Positions 1 through 6,253 of a stretch of DNA of 8,561 nucleotides are shown piece after piece. Positions within the stretch are counted from its first letter, which is position 1. Each line of letters starts with the position of its first letter. This DNA is from Planctomycetaceae bacterium (GTDB taxonomy: Bacteria; Planctomycetota; Planctomycetia; Pirellulales; Thermoguttaceae). The stretch spans positions 1-8,561 of the forward strand of contig JAISBG010000258.1 in assembly GCA_031266315.1 (NCBI GenBank), given 5' to 3'. The notes under the pieces were generated by a model that was not told the DNA's origin, did not search any database, and saw only the letters and a list, made by a program, of their open reading frames with translations. Made by a program: the position numbers and the translations under genes.

Positions 1-2
1 CA

Positions 3-140
3 AAGAGTCCGTCAATAGGGGTCAGCCAAAAAGAAATTGAGAAAAATAAATTTTTCCCCAAATTCCCTCAAAAAGAGGTCAAAGTAGTTAATTGGGAAAG
101 TTATACCGTAGCCGGTATGGGCGGTAGGCTTCGCCCTTGA
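3..140 (+). CDS. Possible 3' end of a gene truncated by the window edge
   Basis: One plus-strand frame is open from the first bases to a TGA at 138-140, giving 45 residues that end VNWESYTVAGMGGRLRP. No family is recognised. Forty-five codons without a stop in AT-rich DNA is suggestive but can happen by chance. The last part overlaps two small hairpins (stem TACCG at 107-120 and stem GGGCG near 121-138), so the end of the frame may be repeat DNA rather than conserved coding sequence. The upstream sequence would settle it. Confidence 0.3.
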   Translation, partial: KSPSIGVSQKEIEKNKFFPKFPQKEVKVVNWESYTVAGMGGRLRP

Positions 141-206
141 GTAACCGCTTCACGTTGTTGCGCTTCCGTAATCAGCTTCGTGAATTTTAAAACGGCTTGA
201 GTATAT

Positions 207-238
207 ATTGCGTTAGTGTTCTATTTTGCATTTTTCAA
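207..238 (-). repeat. Diverged third copy of the lpxK/exbB leader
   Basis: Read on the minus strand, this 32-bp block matches the sequence in front of lpxK at 26 of 32 positions by hand alignment, including the initial TTGAAAAAT. The similarity continues on its upstream side: 239-269 resembles 4175-4204, next to the exbB copy. No ATG-started minus-strand gene follows. The frame beyond it is open for about 39 codons (it contains LITEAQQREAVTQG) but has no ATG. It may be the promoter of a decayed gene or a mobile repeat. Confidence 0.6.
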
Positions 239-262
239 AAGATCAAAATTAAGGTTTTCGCA

Positions 263-290
263 ACCTCATAAAAACTTGCAATCTACTGAT
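263..290 (-). repeat. Dispersed repeat, partner at 8238-8266
   Basis: Read on the minus strand, this block begins ATCAGTAG and runs through ATTGCAAGTTTTTATGAGGT. The same sequence recurs on the plus strand at 8238-8266 with one extra G after the first eight bases. It is contiguous with the diverged leader copy at 207-238, so the repeat unit here is at least 84 bp and the other loci carry different parts of it. Confidence 0.65.
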
Positions 291-517
291 AGACGGCGGT
301 GAACTCTGGAAATTTCAATTGACAATAGTATAATCTGTTTTTTCGGCAAAATCTTGAGAATGTCTGTCTGAATTTGCCGAATCCTTTCAAATTTCCTTCC
401 CAAACTATCACCAAGAATCTATACTGCGTAAGTCATAAAATTAGTATTTTCATAGTAATTTTTGTTAAAAGTTTGTATGACTATTTACTTTTACTTAATA
501 GGTACAAAAAGTGGAGT

Positions 518-806
518 AGCCCGATAGGGCTTAATTTTCATAACCGCAGGTCTTTGACCTGCGGTGTAACGAAAACAAGCCTACTGCCTGAAAGGCAGAA
601 TTTTAATTAATAATTAATTGTTAATAGTGGAGATGGGGGACGCAAGCGGATGATTTATATTTACCAACACACAATAAATCCGCTTGTGAACTATCCACTA
701 TTAACTACAACTCTCCACTAAAATTCTGCCTTTCAGGCAGTGGTTTCGTTGGTTCGTAACCGCAGGTCAAAGACCTGCGGTTACGAAAATAAAGCCCTAT
801 CGGGCT
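518..806. repeat. Nested inverted repeat of three hairpin modules (MITE-like)
   Basis: The left arm (518-631) and right arm (694-806) are inverted copies. Each arm holds, from outside in, three self-complementary modules: AGCCC/GGGCT (518-531; 793-806), stem CCGCAGGTC with a 3-nt loop (544-564; 760-780), and stem CTGCCT with a 3-nt loop (584-598; 726-740). The block 583-605 is the exact reverse complement of 719-741. TAGTKRA heptamers lie at the inner ends, and the centre adds CAAGCGGA (643-650) against its complement. There is no coding capacity or transposase. It could be a non-autonomous mobile element or two inverted insertions of one module. Confidence 0.8.
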
Positions 807-841
807 ATTCGGTTTTTCGGATCAACCCAAAAAATAGTTAC

Positions 842-873
842 TTGAAAAATACCAAATACAACTCTAACACAGT
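842..873 (+). promoter_or_regulatory. Shared 32-bp leader/promoter of lpxK
   Basis: This block is identical at 30 of 32 positions to the minus-strand block 4143-4174 in front of the ExbB-like gene. It starts with TTGAAA (842-847), a reasonable -35 box. After a 17-nt spacer comes TAACAC (865-870), a poor -10 box (3 of 6 to TATAAT). The ATG begins 5 nt later, so transcription would start about at the start codon, giving a leaderless mRNA. No ribosome binding site is visible, which fits. An operator or a repeat fragment is also possible. Confidence 0.5.
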
Positions 874-875
874 AA

Positions 876-1952
876 ATGTCAACATTGATTGATGCAACTA
901 CGTTTCGGGAATTGGTGAGCGGTCAACGGCGGGGATTTGAAGCGGCGGCGATTCGCGGTTTGCTGAATCTGCTGGAATTTCCGTACTTTTCCGCAACACA
1001 ATTGCGGAATTTCCTTTACAATTCCGGCGTTTTTCCAACTCATCAATTCCCGATTCCGATCATTTCCGTCGGCAATCTAACACTTGGCGGAACCGGTAAA
1101 TCACCTTTGGTTGCATGGCTTGGTCGTTTTTTTCTTGAGCAGGGGATTCGACCCGGTATTATCAGTCGGGGTTATGGTCAATCGGCAAACGGTGTCAATG
1201 ATGAATTTCTTGAACTTGCGTTCCGCCTGCCGTCCGTTCCCCACCGGATTAACCGTAACAGAATTGCTGCGGCACAGGATTTTCTTGATTCCGGCAACGT
1301 CGATCTGTTGATTCTCGACGACGCCTTTCAACATCGGCGGATTGCCCGAAATCTTGATATTGTTTTGCTTGATGCGTTGGAACCGTTTGGCTATGAACAT
1401 ATTTTTCCGCGCGGAACACTTCGTGAATCGGTAACAGCGTTACAACGGGCGGATGTTGTTTTCCTTTCCCGCGCCGACTTGATTGAGGAAACACAACGCC
1501 GGATAATTCATGACCGTGTATGGAAATTGGCTCCCGACATCCTTTGGGGTGAAATCGTTCATGAACCACAGTCGCTTGCCGCCGTTTCGGAAACTAAAAC
1601 AGAAATAGAAATTTCCGCAATTCGCGGCAAACAAGTATTGGCGTTTTGCGGTATCGGCAATCCGAATGCGTTTCGTCAGACATTGGAATCTTGCGGAGCG
1701 GAAGTGGTCGAATTGATTCCGTTCCCGGATCATCATCAATTCAATACGGAAGATATTGACCATTTGGAAAAAACGGCACGGCGAAAAAATGTCGATTTGA
1801 TTCTTTGCACAATGAAGGACTTTGTCAAAATCAAACCTCTTGTTTCCGGTACGGTTCCCATTCAAGCCGTGTTGATCAATATCCGCTTTCTTTCCGGTGA
1901 GGAAACTTTTAGAAAACTTCTCAATGCGTTTACAACCGATATGCCCTTTTAA
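876..1952 (+). CDS. lpxK: Tetraacyldisaccharide 4'-kinase (lipid A biosynthesis)
   Basis: LpxK phosphorylates the 4' position of tetraacyldisaccharide-1-phosphate to make lipid IVA, at the cytoplasmic face of the inner membrane. The 358-residue protein is slightly longer than the E. coli enzyme (about 328). It shows the P-loop GNLTLGGTGKSP (66-77), the acidic DDAFQHRR (148-155) that aligns with the catalytic Asp region, FPRGTLRE (177-184), GIGNP (259-263) and FPDHHQF (283-289). The usual TEKD motif reads TMKD (312-315). The hydrophobic stretch near 22-35 probably belongs to the membrane-associating N-terminal helix. The start at 876 is the first in-frame ATG, lies next to the shared leader, and has no Shine-Dalgarno. 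The gene stands alone on the plus strand, with no other lipid A genes in the window. It converges on the downstream ferredoxin gene, the two stop codons overlapping in TTAA (1949-1952). Confidence 0.95.
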   Translation: MSTLIDATTFRELVSGQRRGFEAAAIRGLLNLLEFPYFSATQLRNFLYNSGVFPTHQFPIPIISVGNLTLGGTGKSPLVAWLGRFFLEQGIRPGIISRGYGQSANGVNDEFLELAFRLPSVPHRINRNRIAAAQDFLDSGNVDLLILDDAFQHRRIARNLDIVLLDALEPFGYEHIFPRGTLRESVTALQRADVVFLSRADLIEETQRRIIHDRVWKLAPDILWGEIVHEPQSLAAVSETKTEIEISAIRGKQVLAFCGIGNPNAFRQTLESCGAEVVELIPFPDHHQFNTEDIDHLEKTARRKNVDLILCTMKDFVKIKPLVSGTVPIQAVLINIRFLSGEETFRKLLNAFTTDMPF

Positions 1953-3118
1953 TGAATTGCCTGCCGTTGATTGTCGCAACACAAAATACGAAGCGGTTTT
2001 GTTCCATTCTTTTCGACAGGGCAGGATACAACACAACGTCCGCAACCGGTACATTTTTCCGTATCAATAACAAGTATTCGGCGATATTCCGTTTCCGACC
2101 ATTTGAAGGTAATTGCCTCAAACGGACATTCTCGTCCGCAAATACTACATTCCTTGTCATCGTAAAGTCGGCAATGTTCCAGAGTAAAAAAGGCAAAACC
2201 AAGTTTAAAGTTCTTTTTTTCATCGGGCAATATTTTTTGGAGAGCACCGCTCGGACAAACTTGACTGCATCGCGTACAGTTGGTGTTACACCACGCCGGA
2301 TCAAAAACAGCATACGGCGTACCGTAAGCGAGAATTGATGTTTCAAAATATTGTGTTCGCAAGAGTGTTGTCGGACAGGCTTGCACACAGGCTCCGCAAC
2401 GTGTACAGCGTGACAAAAATAACGGTTCGCGAACCGCACCGAGAGGTCGAATCGGAATAAAATCGGCGGCTTTTTGAGTGGAACGGCGACTCTGTTCAAA
2501 TAGAATTACCGTAAAAAACAATTTCAAACCGAACCATAAAAAGCGGCGGCGGCGTTCAAACAAATGAATCTTCAAACGGCGGCGAAAAACGGTGCAAGGA
2601 ATGTACAAAAAATCTTGTGTTCCTCCAAGCGGACAGAAATACACACACCAAAACGACGGCGCAAACCAAGAAATAATCAATAAAATAACAAAAACCGGAA
2701 GAAGAGGAGACAAACCGCGAAACAATGAACTAAACAAAACAAACGGATCAAGCCAAAGAAAACCAACAACACCAATCAGAGAACCAAACCAAGTAAAAAC
2801 AGCAAGAAAAATACCGATTCTTGGAATTGTTACGGAAGACAGTGAAGTCCGGTTGACGCCGATAATTTCTTTCCGTATTTTACCGACTGTACGAAAACAA
2901 AAACCAAGCGGACAAATTGTTCGGCAAAGTATCCGGTGTTTTATAAAACAGAAAATTACAAGAAGCAACGCAATCAAAAACGCGAAACCGGATAATTGAG
3001 TTGACGCAAGCAACGGTGATACTGCCATCGGATAAGCAGTTACCGGCGGCAAATACCAGCCAAGAATCAGCAAAACGACAACCCCTAAGAAAATCAGTAT
3101 TTTATAACAGTTTCGCAT
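1949..3118 (-). CDS. NapH/NapG-like fused membrane polyferredoxin
   Basis: A 389-residue membrane iron-sulfur protein, likely moving electrons from the quinone pool to an unidentified acceptor. The N-terminal half has about five hydrophobic segments (near 5-22, 43-60, 101-124, 137-153, 193-206) and two CxxxCP motifs (CRTICP 65-70, CVYFCP 158-163), as in NapH/NosR/CcoG proteins. The C-terminal part has ferredoxin motifs CTRCGACVQACP (238-249), CNTNCTRCSQVCP (277-289), CSICGRECP (324-332) and CTGCGRCVVSCP (356-367). Order and spacing, including GAVREPLFLSRC before the first cluster and GTPYAVFDPAWC before the second, resemble NapG/MauM. It therefore looks like a NapH-NapG fusion. NapG's usual Tat signal is absent because the domain follows the membrane part. 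No nap, nos or cytochrome gene is nearby. It lies about 100 nt downstream of the ExbB-like gene on the same strand, and no Shine-Dalgarno is seen. Confidence 0.85.
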   Translation of the reverse strand: MRNCYKILIFLGVVVLLILGWYLPPVTAYPMAVSPLLASTQLSGFAFLIALLLVIFCFIKHRILCRTICPLGFCFRTVGKIRKEIIGVNRTSLSSVTIPRIGIFLAVFTWFGSLIGVVGFLWLDPFVLFSSLFRGLSPLLPVFVILLIISWFAPSFWCVYFCPLGGTQDFLYIPCTVFRRRLKIHLFERRRRFLWFGLKLFFTVILFEQSRRSTQKAADFIPIRPLGAVREPLFLSRCTRCGACVQACPTTLLRTQYFETSILAYGTPYAVFDPAWCNTNCTRCSQVCPSGALQKILPDEKKNFKLGFAFFTLEHCRLYDDKECSICGRECPFEAITFKWSETEYRRILVIDTEKCTGCGRCVVSCPVEKNGTKPLRILCCDNQRQAIH

Positions 3119-3218
3119 GATCGACGAACAACCGTTTGAATTGCCGATTATTGTTCTCTACCAATATTTTGTCCTTGCCGTGAAACACAATCGTTGGGTT
3201 TGTTCTTTATTTTTATCT

Positions 3219-4139
3219 TTATTTCTTTCGCGTGAAACTCTTCTTGATAGGCAACAACACTTGTTCCGCGACAAAAGTTGTTTCGGAAATCAATGCCGCA
3301 ATTCTGTTGCTGAAAAACGAGTACAACGCCAAACACGGAATCGCAACAAGTAATCCTTCAACTGTTGTAACCAAAGCGAGATAAATTCCTCCGGCAAGAT
3401 CAGCGGCTCTGGCGTAACCTTCCGATTCCGCAAGTTGCTGAAAAGCAGTTACCATGCCGACAACTGTTCCAAGTAATCCAAGCATGGGAGCAATATTGCC
3501 GATTACGTTCAAATATTCAATTTTTCGATACAAACGAGATGCTTGTTCGGCGGTTGTTTCTTCGGCGGCTTTTTCAATCGCGTCCCAACCAAATTCATAC
3601 TCTTTCATTCCGGCATGAAGAATCTGGGCAAGAGGACTCATATCCGCTTGACATTTCTGTACAGACGCCGCTAATTGTCCTTGCGAAAGAAGTTGAAGGA
3701 CTTCATCGGCAAAACCGGGCGGCATTAAAATTTTGGAACGAATTGTCAAGGAGTATTCAATCATCAAAGCCACCGCAAAAAACGATAACAAAATAATCGT
3801 GTATCCAATCAAACCGCTAGCAGCAATCAAAGTCCAAAACGAATTTTGACGTTTCCGTGTCGGTGTTTCAGACAACGACGTGTCTGATGAAATTGGAATA
3901 TTCGATGAGACAACCGAATCCTGTTGTTGTACGATTACCGGAACAGAACCGGTTGCAGCAACTTTTTCAGTAACCGTATCTTTATTATCGTTAGTAATTG
4001 TATCAAGACCATCAAGATTTAACGGAGTTTCCTGAGCGTTTGAACCAACCGATATAAAGAAAACAATAATTAAAATAATCGTTCGTAAGATCATGCCGGT
4101 CATCATCAGTAAGTTTTTGTGTTTTGCGTTTAACGTCAT
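3219..4139 (-). CDS. MotA/TolQ/ExbB proton channel family protein
   Basis: Members of this family form the proton channel of inner-membrane motors (ExbBD, TolQR) that energise outer-membrane uptake or envelope integrity. The 306-residue protein has an N-terminal signal-like segment (about 18-33, possible cleavage after SNA at 33-35), then a polar Ser/Thr-rich periplasmic stretch (36-100). Three membrane helices follow (about 103-127, 209-233, 253-275). The family core is clear: NVIGNIAPMLGLLGTVVGM (211-229) and TTVEGLLVAIP (258-268). The extended periplasmic N-terminus is seen in some ExbB-like proteins of Planctomycetota and Bacteroidota. An ExbD/TolR gene normally follows directly. Here a polyferredoxin does, so the partner must be elsewhere. 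The start at 4139 lies 3 nt beyond the shared 32-bp leader and has no Shine-Dalgarno. Which motor it belongs to cannot be told. Confidence 0.92.
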   Translation of the reverse strand: MTLNAKHKNLLMMTGMILRTIILIIVFFISVGSNAQETPLNLDGLDTITNDNKDTVTEKVAATGSVPVIVQQQDSVVSSNIPISSDTSLSETPTRKRQNSFWTLIAASGLIGYTIILLSFFAVALMIEYSLTIRSKILMPPGFADEVLQLLSQGQLAASVQKCQADMSPLAQILHAGMKEYEFGWDAIEKAAEETTAEQASRLYRKIEYLNVIGNIAPMLGLLGTVVGMVTAFQQLAESEGYARAADLAGGIYLALVTTVEGLLVAIPCLALYSFFSNRIAALISETTFVAEQVLLPIKKSFTRKK

Positions 4140-4142
4140 TAC

Positions 4143-4174
4143 ACTGTGTTAAGGTTGTATTTGGTATTTTTCAA
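4143..4174 (-). promoter_or_regulatory. Shared 32-bp leader/promoter of the ExbB-like gene
   Basis: On the minus strand this runs from TTGAAA (4174-4169) through a 17-nt spacer to TAACAC (4151-4146), with the ATG at 4139. It differs from the lpxK leader only by CT in place of TC just before TAACAC. The spacing again puts a predicted transcription start at about the start codon. Beyond the 32 bp, the upstream side (4175-4204) matches 239-269 but not the lpxK upstream region, so the 32 bp is the unit common to both genes. Confidence 0.5.
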
Positions 4175-4194
4175 AAGATTGAAATTAAGTTTTC

Positions 4195-4398
4195 GCAACC
4201 TCATTTTCAACCTAATTTTTTTGACAAAACAACCTCAGTAGCAAAAATAATAAAAATATCCAAACCTCATTACCTCATTAAAAATTATCAATAAGGTAAA
4301 ATGAGGTAATGAGGTTGGTTTTGGGAAATCCATTTTGCTACTGAGGTTTTTTTTGTCAAGTTGTTTCGTAAGAAAAATTAGATTGAAAATGAGGTTGC
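4195..4398. repeat. 204-bp imperfect palindrome with acctcat blocks
   Basis: Three nested pairs of perfect arms are visible: 4195-4210 (GCAACCTCATTTTCAA) with 4383-4398, 4231-4246 (AACCTCAGTAGCAAAA) with 4333-4348, and 4263-4279 (AACCTCATTACCTCATT) with 4300-4316. Flanking bases add imperfect pairing. The central loop is 4280-4299. It lies about 90 bp after the hydrolase stop and just upstream of the ExbB-gene leader. It has no coding capacity. It may be a MITE-like element. As RNA it would make a long hairpin that could shield or end the hydrolase transcript. Confidence 0.8.
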
Positions 4399-4490
4399 TA
4401 TTAGATTGTTTTTACGTAATAGTAAAAATCTAGTGAATCGTCAAAAATATCAATTTTATAACTCACGCAGTATATTTTGGGGCGGTCGGT

Positions 4491-5402
4491 TTATTTCTTC
4501 AAGAACCCGTTGTTGATAAGCCATGCTTTACAGAGTTCCGTCCAAATTTCGTTACCGGTTTTGTTTTTCGCCAACCCTTGTCCGTGCGATCCTTTTTGGT
4601 AAATGTGCAACTCCGCCGGAATTTTATATTTGCGAAGCGCAAGGTAAAACTCCACTCCGTTTTCCGCCGGAACAGCAGTGTCTTCATTCGTGAAAAAAAT
4701 AAAGGTCGGCGGCGTTTTTTCCGTAACTTGTTTTTCGTTTGAATAATAATCGATAAGTTCTTTCGGTGCGTCCGCGCCGATGAGATTGTTCTGCGAACCA
4801 CGATGCGTAAATTTCGCATCAAATAAAATAACCGGATAGCAGAGAATCATAAAATCCGGTCGGCAACTCATTTTGTCAATCTCATCGTTTGGCTCTTTTA
4901 TGTTATCGAAATGAGTTCCGGCGGTTGAAGCAAGATGTCCGCCGGCGGAAAAACCCATAACACCGATTTTTGCCGGATCAATTCCCCACTCTTTGGCGTT
5001 AAACCGAACCGTGCGGATCGCACGTTGAACATCAAGCAATGGATTCGGATGACCGTAACCTTTGCCGCGATGACGATATTCCAAGATAATTGCTGTTACT
5101 CCAAACGAATGGAACCATTCGCCGAATTGTTTTCCTTCGTGATCCAAAGCCAATCCGCCGTAACCGCCGCCCGGACAAACAACCACCGCCATATCGGTCG
5201 CGTTATTTTTGTCGGGAAACCAAACAGTCATACGCGGTTTGTCCTTTTCTTCCGTCCCCAACGCGTTGGGGGCTCCCTGCTCCCACAGCGTTATCTGTTT
5301 CTGTTCCGCAGCATTCGTAACCGTATTCATTCCTGCCGGATTCATCATTACGAAGGAACATAAAATAAACAATAATGTTGTCAAAGATAATGTTGTTTTC
5401 AT
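4491..5402 (-). CDS. Secreted alpha/beta hydrolase (esterase-like)
   Basis: A 303-residue serine hydrolase of the acetylxylan esterase / 'xylanase B-like' / dienelactone hydrolase group, whose members often remove acetyl or other ester groups from plant polysaccharides. An N-terminal signal peptide spans about 1-32 (hydrophobic core 5-20, possible AXA-like site at TNAA). The mature part starts ITLWEQGAPNALG, typical of this group. The oxyanion-hole region is CPGGGYGGLA (76-85). The nucleophile elbow is GFSAGGH (150-156, Ser152), and the likely acid and base are Asp241 (in TNEDTAVP) and His273 (in GSHGQGL). The true substrate cannot be inferred. Its ATG follows a heptamer-repeat tract with only about 6 nt between, and no Shine-Dalgarno is seen. 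It probably forms its own transcript, since the palindrome separates it from the ExbB-like gene. Confidence 0.88.
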   Translation of the reverse strand: MKTTLSLTTLLFILCSFVMMNPAGMNTVTNAAEQKQITLWEQGAPNALGTEEKDKPRMTVWFPDKNNATDMAVVVCPGGGYGGLALDHEGKQFGEWFHSFGVTAIILEYRHRGKGYGHPNPLLDVQRAIRTVRFNAKEWGIDPAKIGVMGFSAGGHLASTAGTHFDNIKEPNDEIDKMSCRPDFMILCYPVILFDAKFTHRGSQNNLIGADAPKELIDYYSNEKQVTEKTPPTFIFFTNEDTAVPAENGVEFYLALRKYKIPAELHIYQKGSHGQGLAKNKTGNEIWTELCKAWLINNGFLKK

Positions 5403-5408
5403 CTGAAA

Positions 5409-5448
5409 TAGTTAAGTTAATAGTTAATAATGAATAGTGAATAATGTT
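5409..5448 (+). repeat. Heptamer tandem repeat tract (TAGTTAA/TAGTGAA type)
   Basis: Units read TAGTTAA (5409-5415), a shortened GTTAA, TAGTTAA (5421-5427), TAATGAA, TAGTGAA and TAATGTT. The tract ends 6 nt before the hydrolase ATG, read on the opposite strand, so it occupies the place where its promoter or 5' leader would be. Confidence 0.75.
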
Positions 5449-5521
5449 GCGTGTGGAATTTTTCTGATTCTACCGTATTAGGTGTTTCACAACGGAAATT
5501 CATTAAAGGTAGGCAATCATC

Positions 5522-5665
5522 AGGTGGGCGATCCGCCCGCTGGGCGGTCGCGCCGGTTGACTCGGCATTGACTCCAAAACGGAAGGCAACACTATTTGCT
5601 GCAGTTAATCTAATTCACAGTCGGTTAACGCCGACGCGACCTTTTAGCAAAAGGTCGCCCACCTT
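5522..5665 (+). repeat. 144-bp hairpin element, copy A (MITE-like)
   Basis: The element is bounded by inverted ends AGGTGGGCGA and TCGCCCACCT. Inside are a hairpin with stem CCGCCC and loop GCT (near 5533-5547), a stem GTCGG/CCGAC (near 5619-5634), and a perfect 10-bp stem GCGACCTTTT (5636-5645) with AAAAGGTCGC (5649-5658) around loop AGC. Copy B at 7321-7464 has exactly the same length. The first 39 nt differ at one position, and weaker similarity continues about 9 nt past the right end. The strong stem lies downstream of smpB and could also form in its mRNA. Confidence 0.85.
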
Positions 5666-5733
5666 ATAATTGCTTATCTTTAACGAAAATTCCGATGAAA
5701 TATTACCTATTATTTTACGATGCAAATGGGAGT

Positions 5734-6219
5734 TCAACGACGGCGCATCATTGATAGCCGTAACGCTTTTGAGGTTTCGGCTTTCTTTTTGGCGTCGCGT
5801 TTATCAAATTCCTGTTTGCCCTTGCACAATCCCATCAACACTTTTGCCTTACCTTCTTTGAAATACATTCGGAGCGGAACCAACGTCAACCCTTTTTCGT
5901 AAGCCCGTTTGGCAAAACGTTCAATTTCGCGGCGATGCATTAACAATTTTCTGTCACGTTTTGGTTTATGGTTAAACTGGTTTGCTTCGACATATTCGGG
6001 AATATCGCAACCGACCAGCCAAACTTCACCGTTTCGGACACGCCCGTAAGCCTCCGCAAGCGCAACAGTTCCCGCCCGCAAACTCTTGACCTCGCTTCCA
6101 ACCAACACAATACCACATTCCAAACTGTCCAGAATATGATATTCATGTCTTGCTTTACGATTTTCCGAAACAGTCCGCTCGTTAGACGAAACCTGATTTT
6201 TTTTATTTTTCTTGCCCAT
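5734..6219 (-). CDS. smpB: SsrA-binding protein SmpB (trans-translation)
   Basis: SmpB binds tmRNA and brings it to stalled ribosomes, where the nascent protein is tagged and the ribosome freed. The 161-residue protein has normal length. Family blocks are clear: NRKARHEYHILDSLECGI (20-37), GSEVKSLRAG (41-50), HKPKRDRKLLMHRREIE (84-100), LVPLRMYF (113-120), and GLCKGKQEFDKRDAKKKAE (130-148). A short basic C-terminal tail (MMRRR) follows; in this family the tail enters the mRNA channel. I chose ATG 6219 over an in-frame GTG at 6258. The GTG adds 13 residues of unlikely sequence (ESGKSFIFIVDV) and lies inside a heptamer repeat. No Shine-Dalgarno is seen. The flavoprotein gene ends 69 nt upstream on the same strand, so co-transcription is likely. 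The tmRNA gene itself was not found in the window. Confidence 0.95.
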   Translation of the reverse strand: MGKKNKKNQVSSNERTVSENRKARHEYHILDSLECGIVLVGSEVKSLRAGTVALAEAYGRVRNGEVWLVGCDIPEYVEANQFNHKPKRDRKLLMHRREIERFAKRAYEKGLTLVPLRMYFKEGKAKVLMGLCKGKQEFDKRDAKKKAETSKALRLSMMRRR

Positions 6220-6253
6220 AACATCAACAATAAAAATGAAACTCTTCCCGCTT

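Larger units (their letters stand above)
141..875. other. Gene-free, repeat-rich intergenic region before lpxK
   Basis: No convincing gene lies in these 735 bases. A 78-codon plus-strand frame at 374-610 runs straight through the hairpin modules and is judged spurious. The region holds a diverged copy of the lpxK/exbB leader (207-238), a dispersed repeat (239-290), a 9-bp inverted repeat TTCGGCAAA/TTTGCCGAA (342-350 with 373-381), the large tri-hairpin inverted repeat (518-806) and the lpxK leader (842-873). Confidence 0.7.
4140..4490. other. Intergenic region holding exbB leader and palindrome
   Basis: No gene is seen in these 351 bases. They contain the ExbB-gene leader (4143-4174), its extended repeat similarity (to 4204) and a 204-bp imperfect palindrome (4195-4398). 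Positions 4399-4490 are AT-rich with nothing recognisable. Confidence 0.75.
5403..5733. other. Intergenic region with heptamer tract and 144-bp element A
   Basis: These 331 bases between the hydrolase start and the smpB stop contain a TAGTKRA tract (5409-5448) and the first 144-bp hairpin element (5522-5665). Short frames here are read through repeats and are not believed. No promoter is confidently placed. Confidence 0.75.

Noticed and set aside
319..334. TTGACA and TATAAT close together, looking like a strong promoter
   Set aside because: The two hexamers are only 4 nt apart (319-324 and 329-334), so they cannot act as one sigma70 promoter. A weaker TGGAAA at 307-312 with a 16-nt spacer is possible but no gene follows.
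374..610. 78-codon plus-strand frame
   Set aside because: It starts in non-conserved AT-rich DNA and runs through three palindromic modules and a heptamer tract; no recognisable protein features.
518..806. CRISPR-like array in the repeated hairpins
   Set aside because: The repeats are mirrored inverted modules with few copies and unequal short spacers, and no cas genes are present.
1101..2054. Minus-strand frames across lpxK (99, 106 and 204 codons)
   Set aside because: They are antisense to a well-conserved gene and show no protein-family features.
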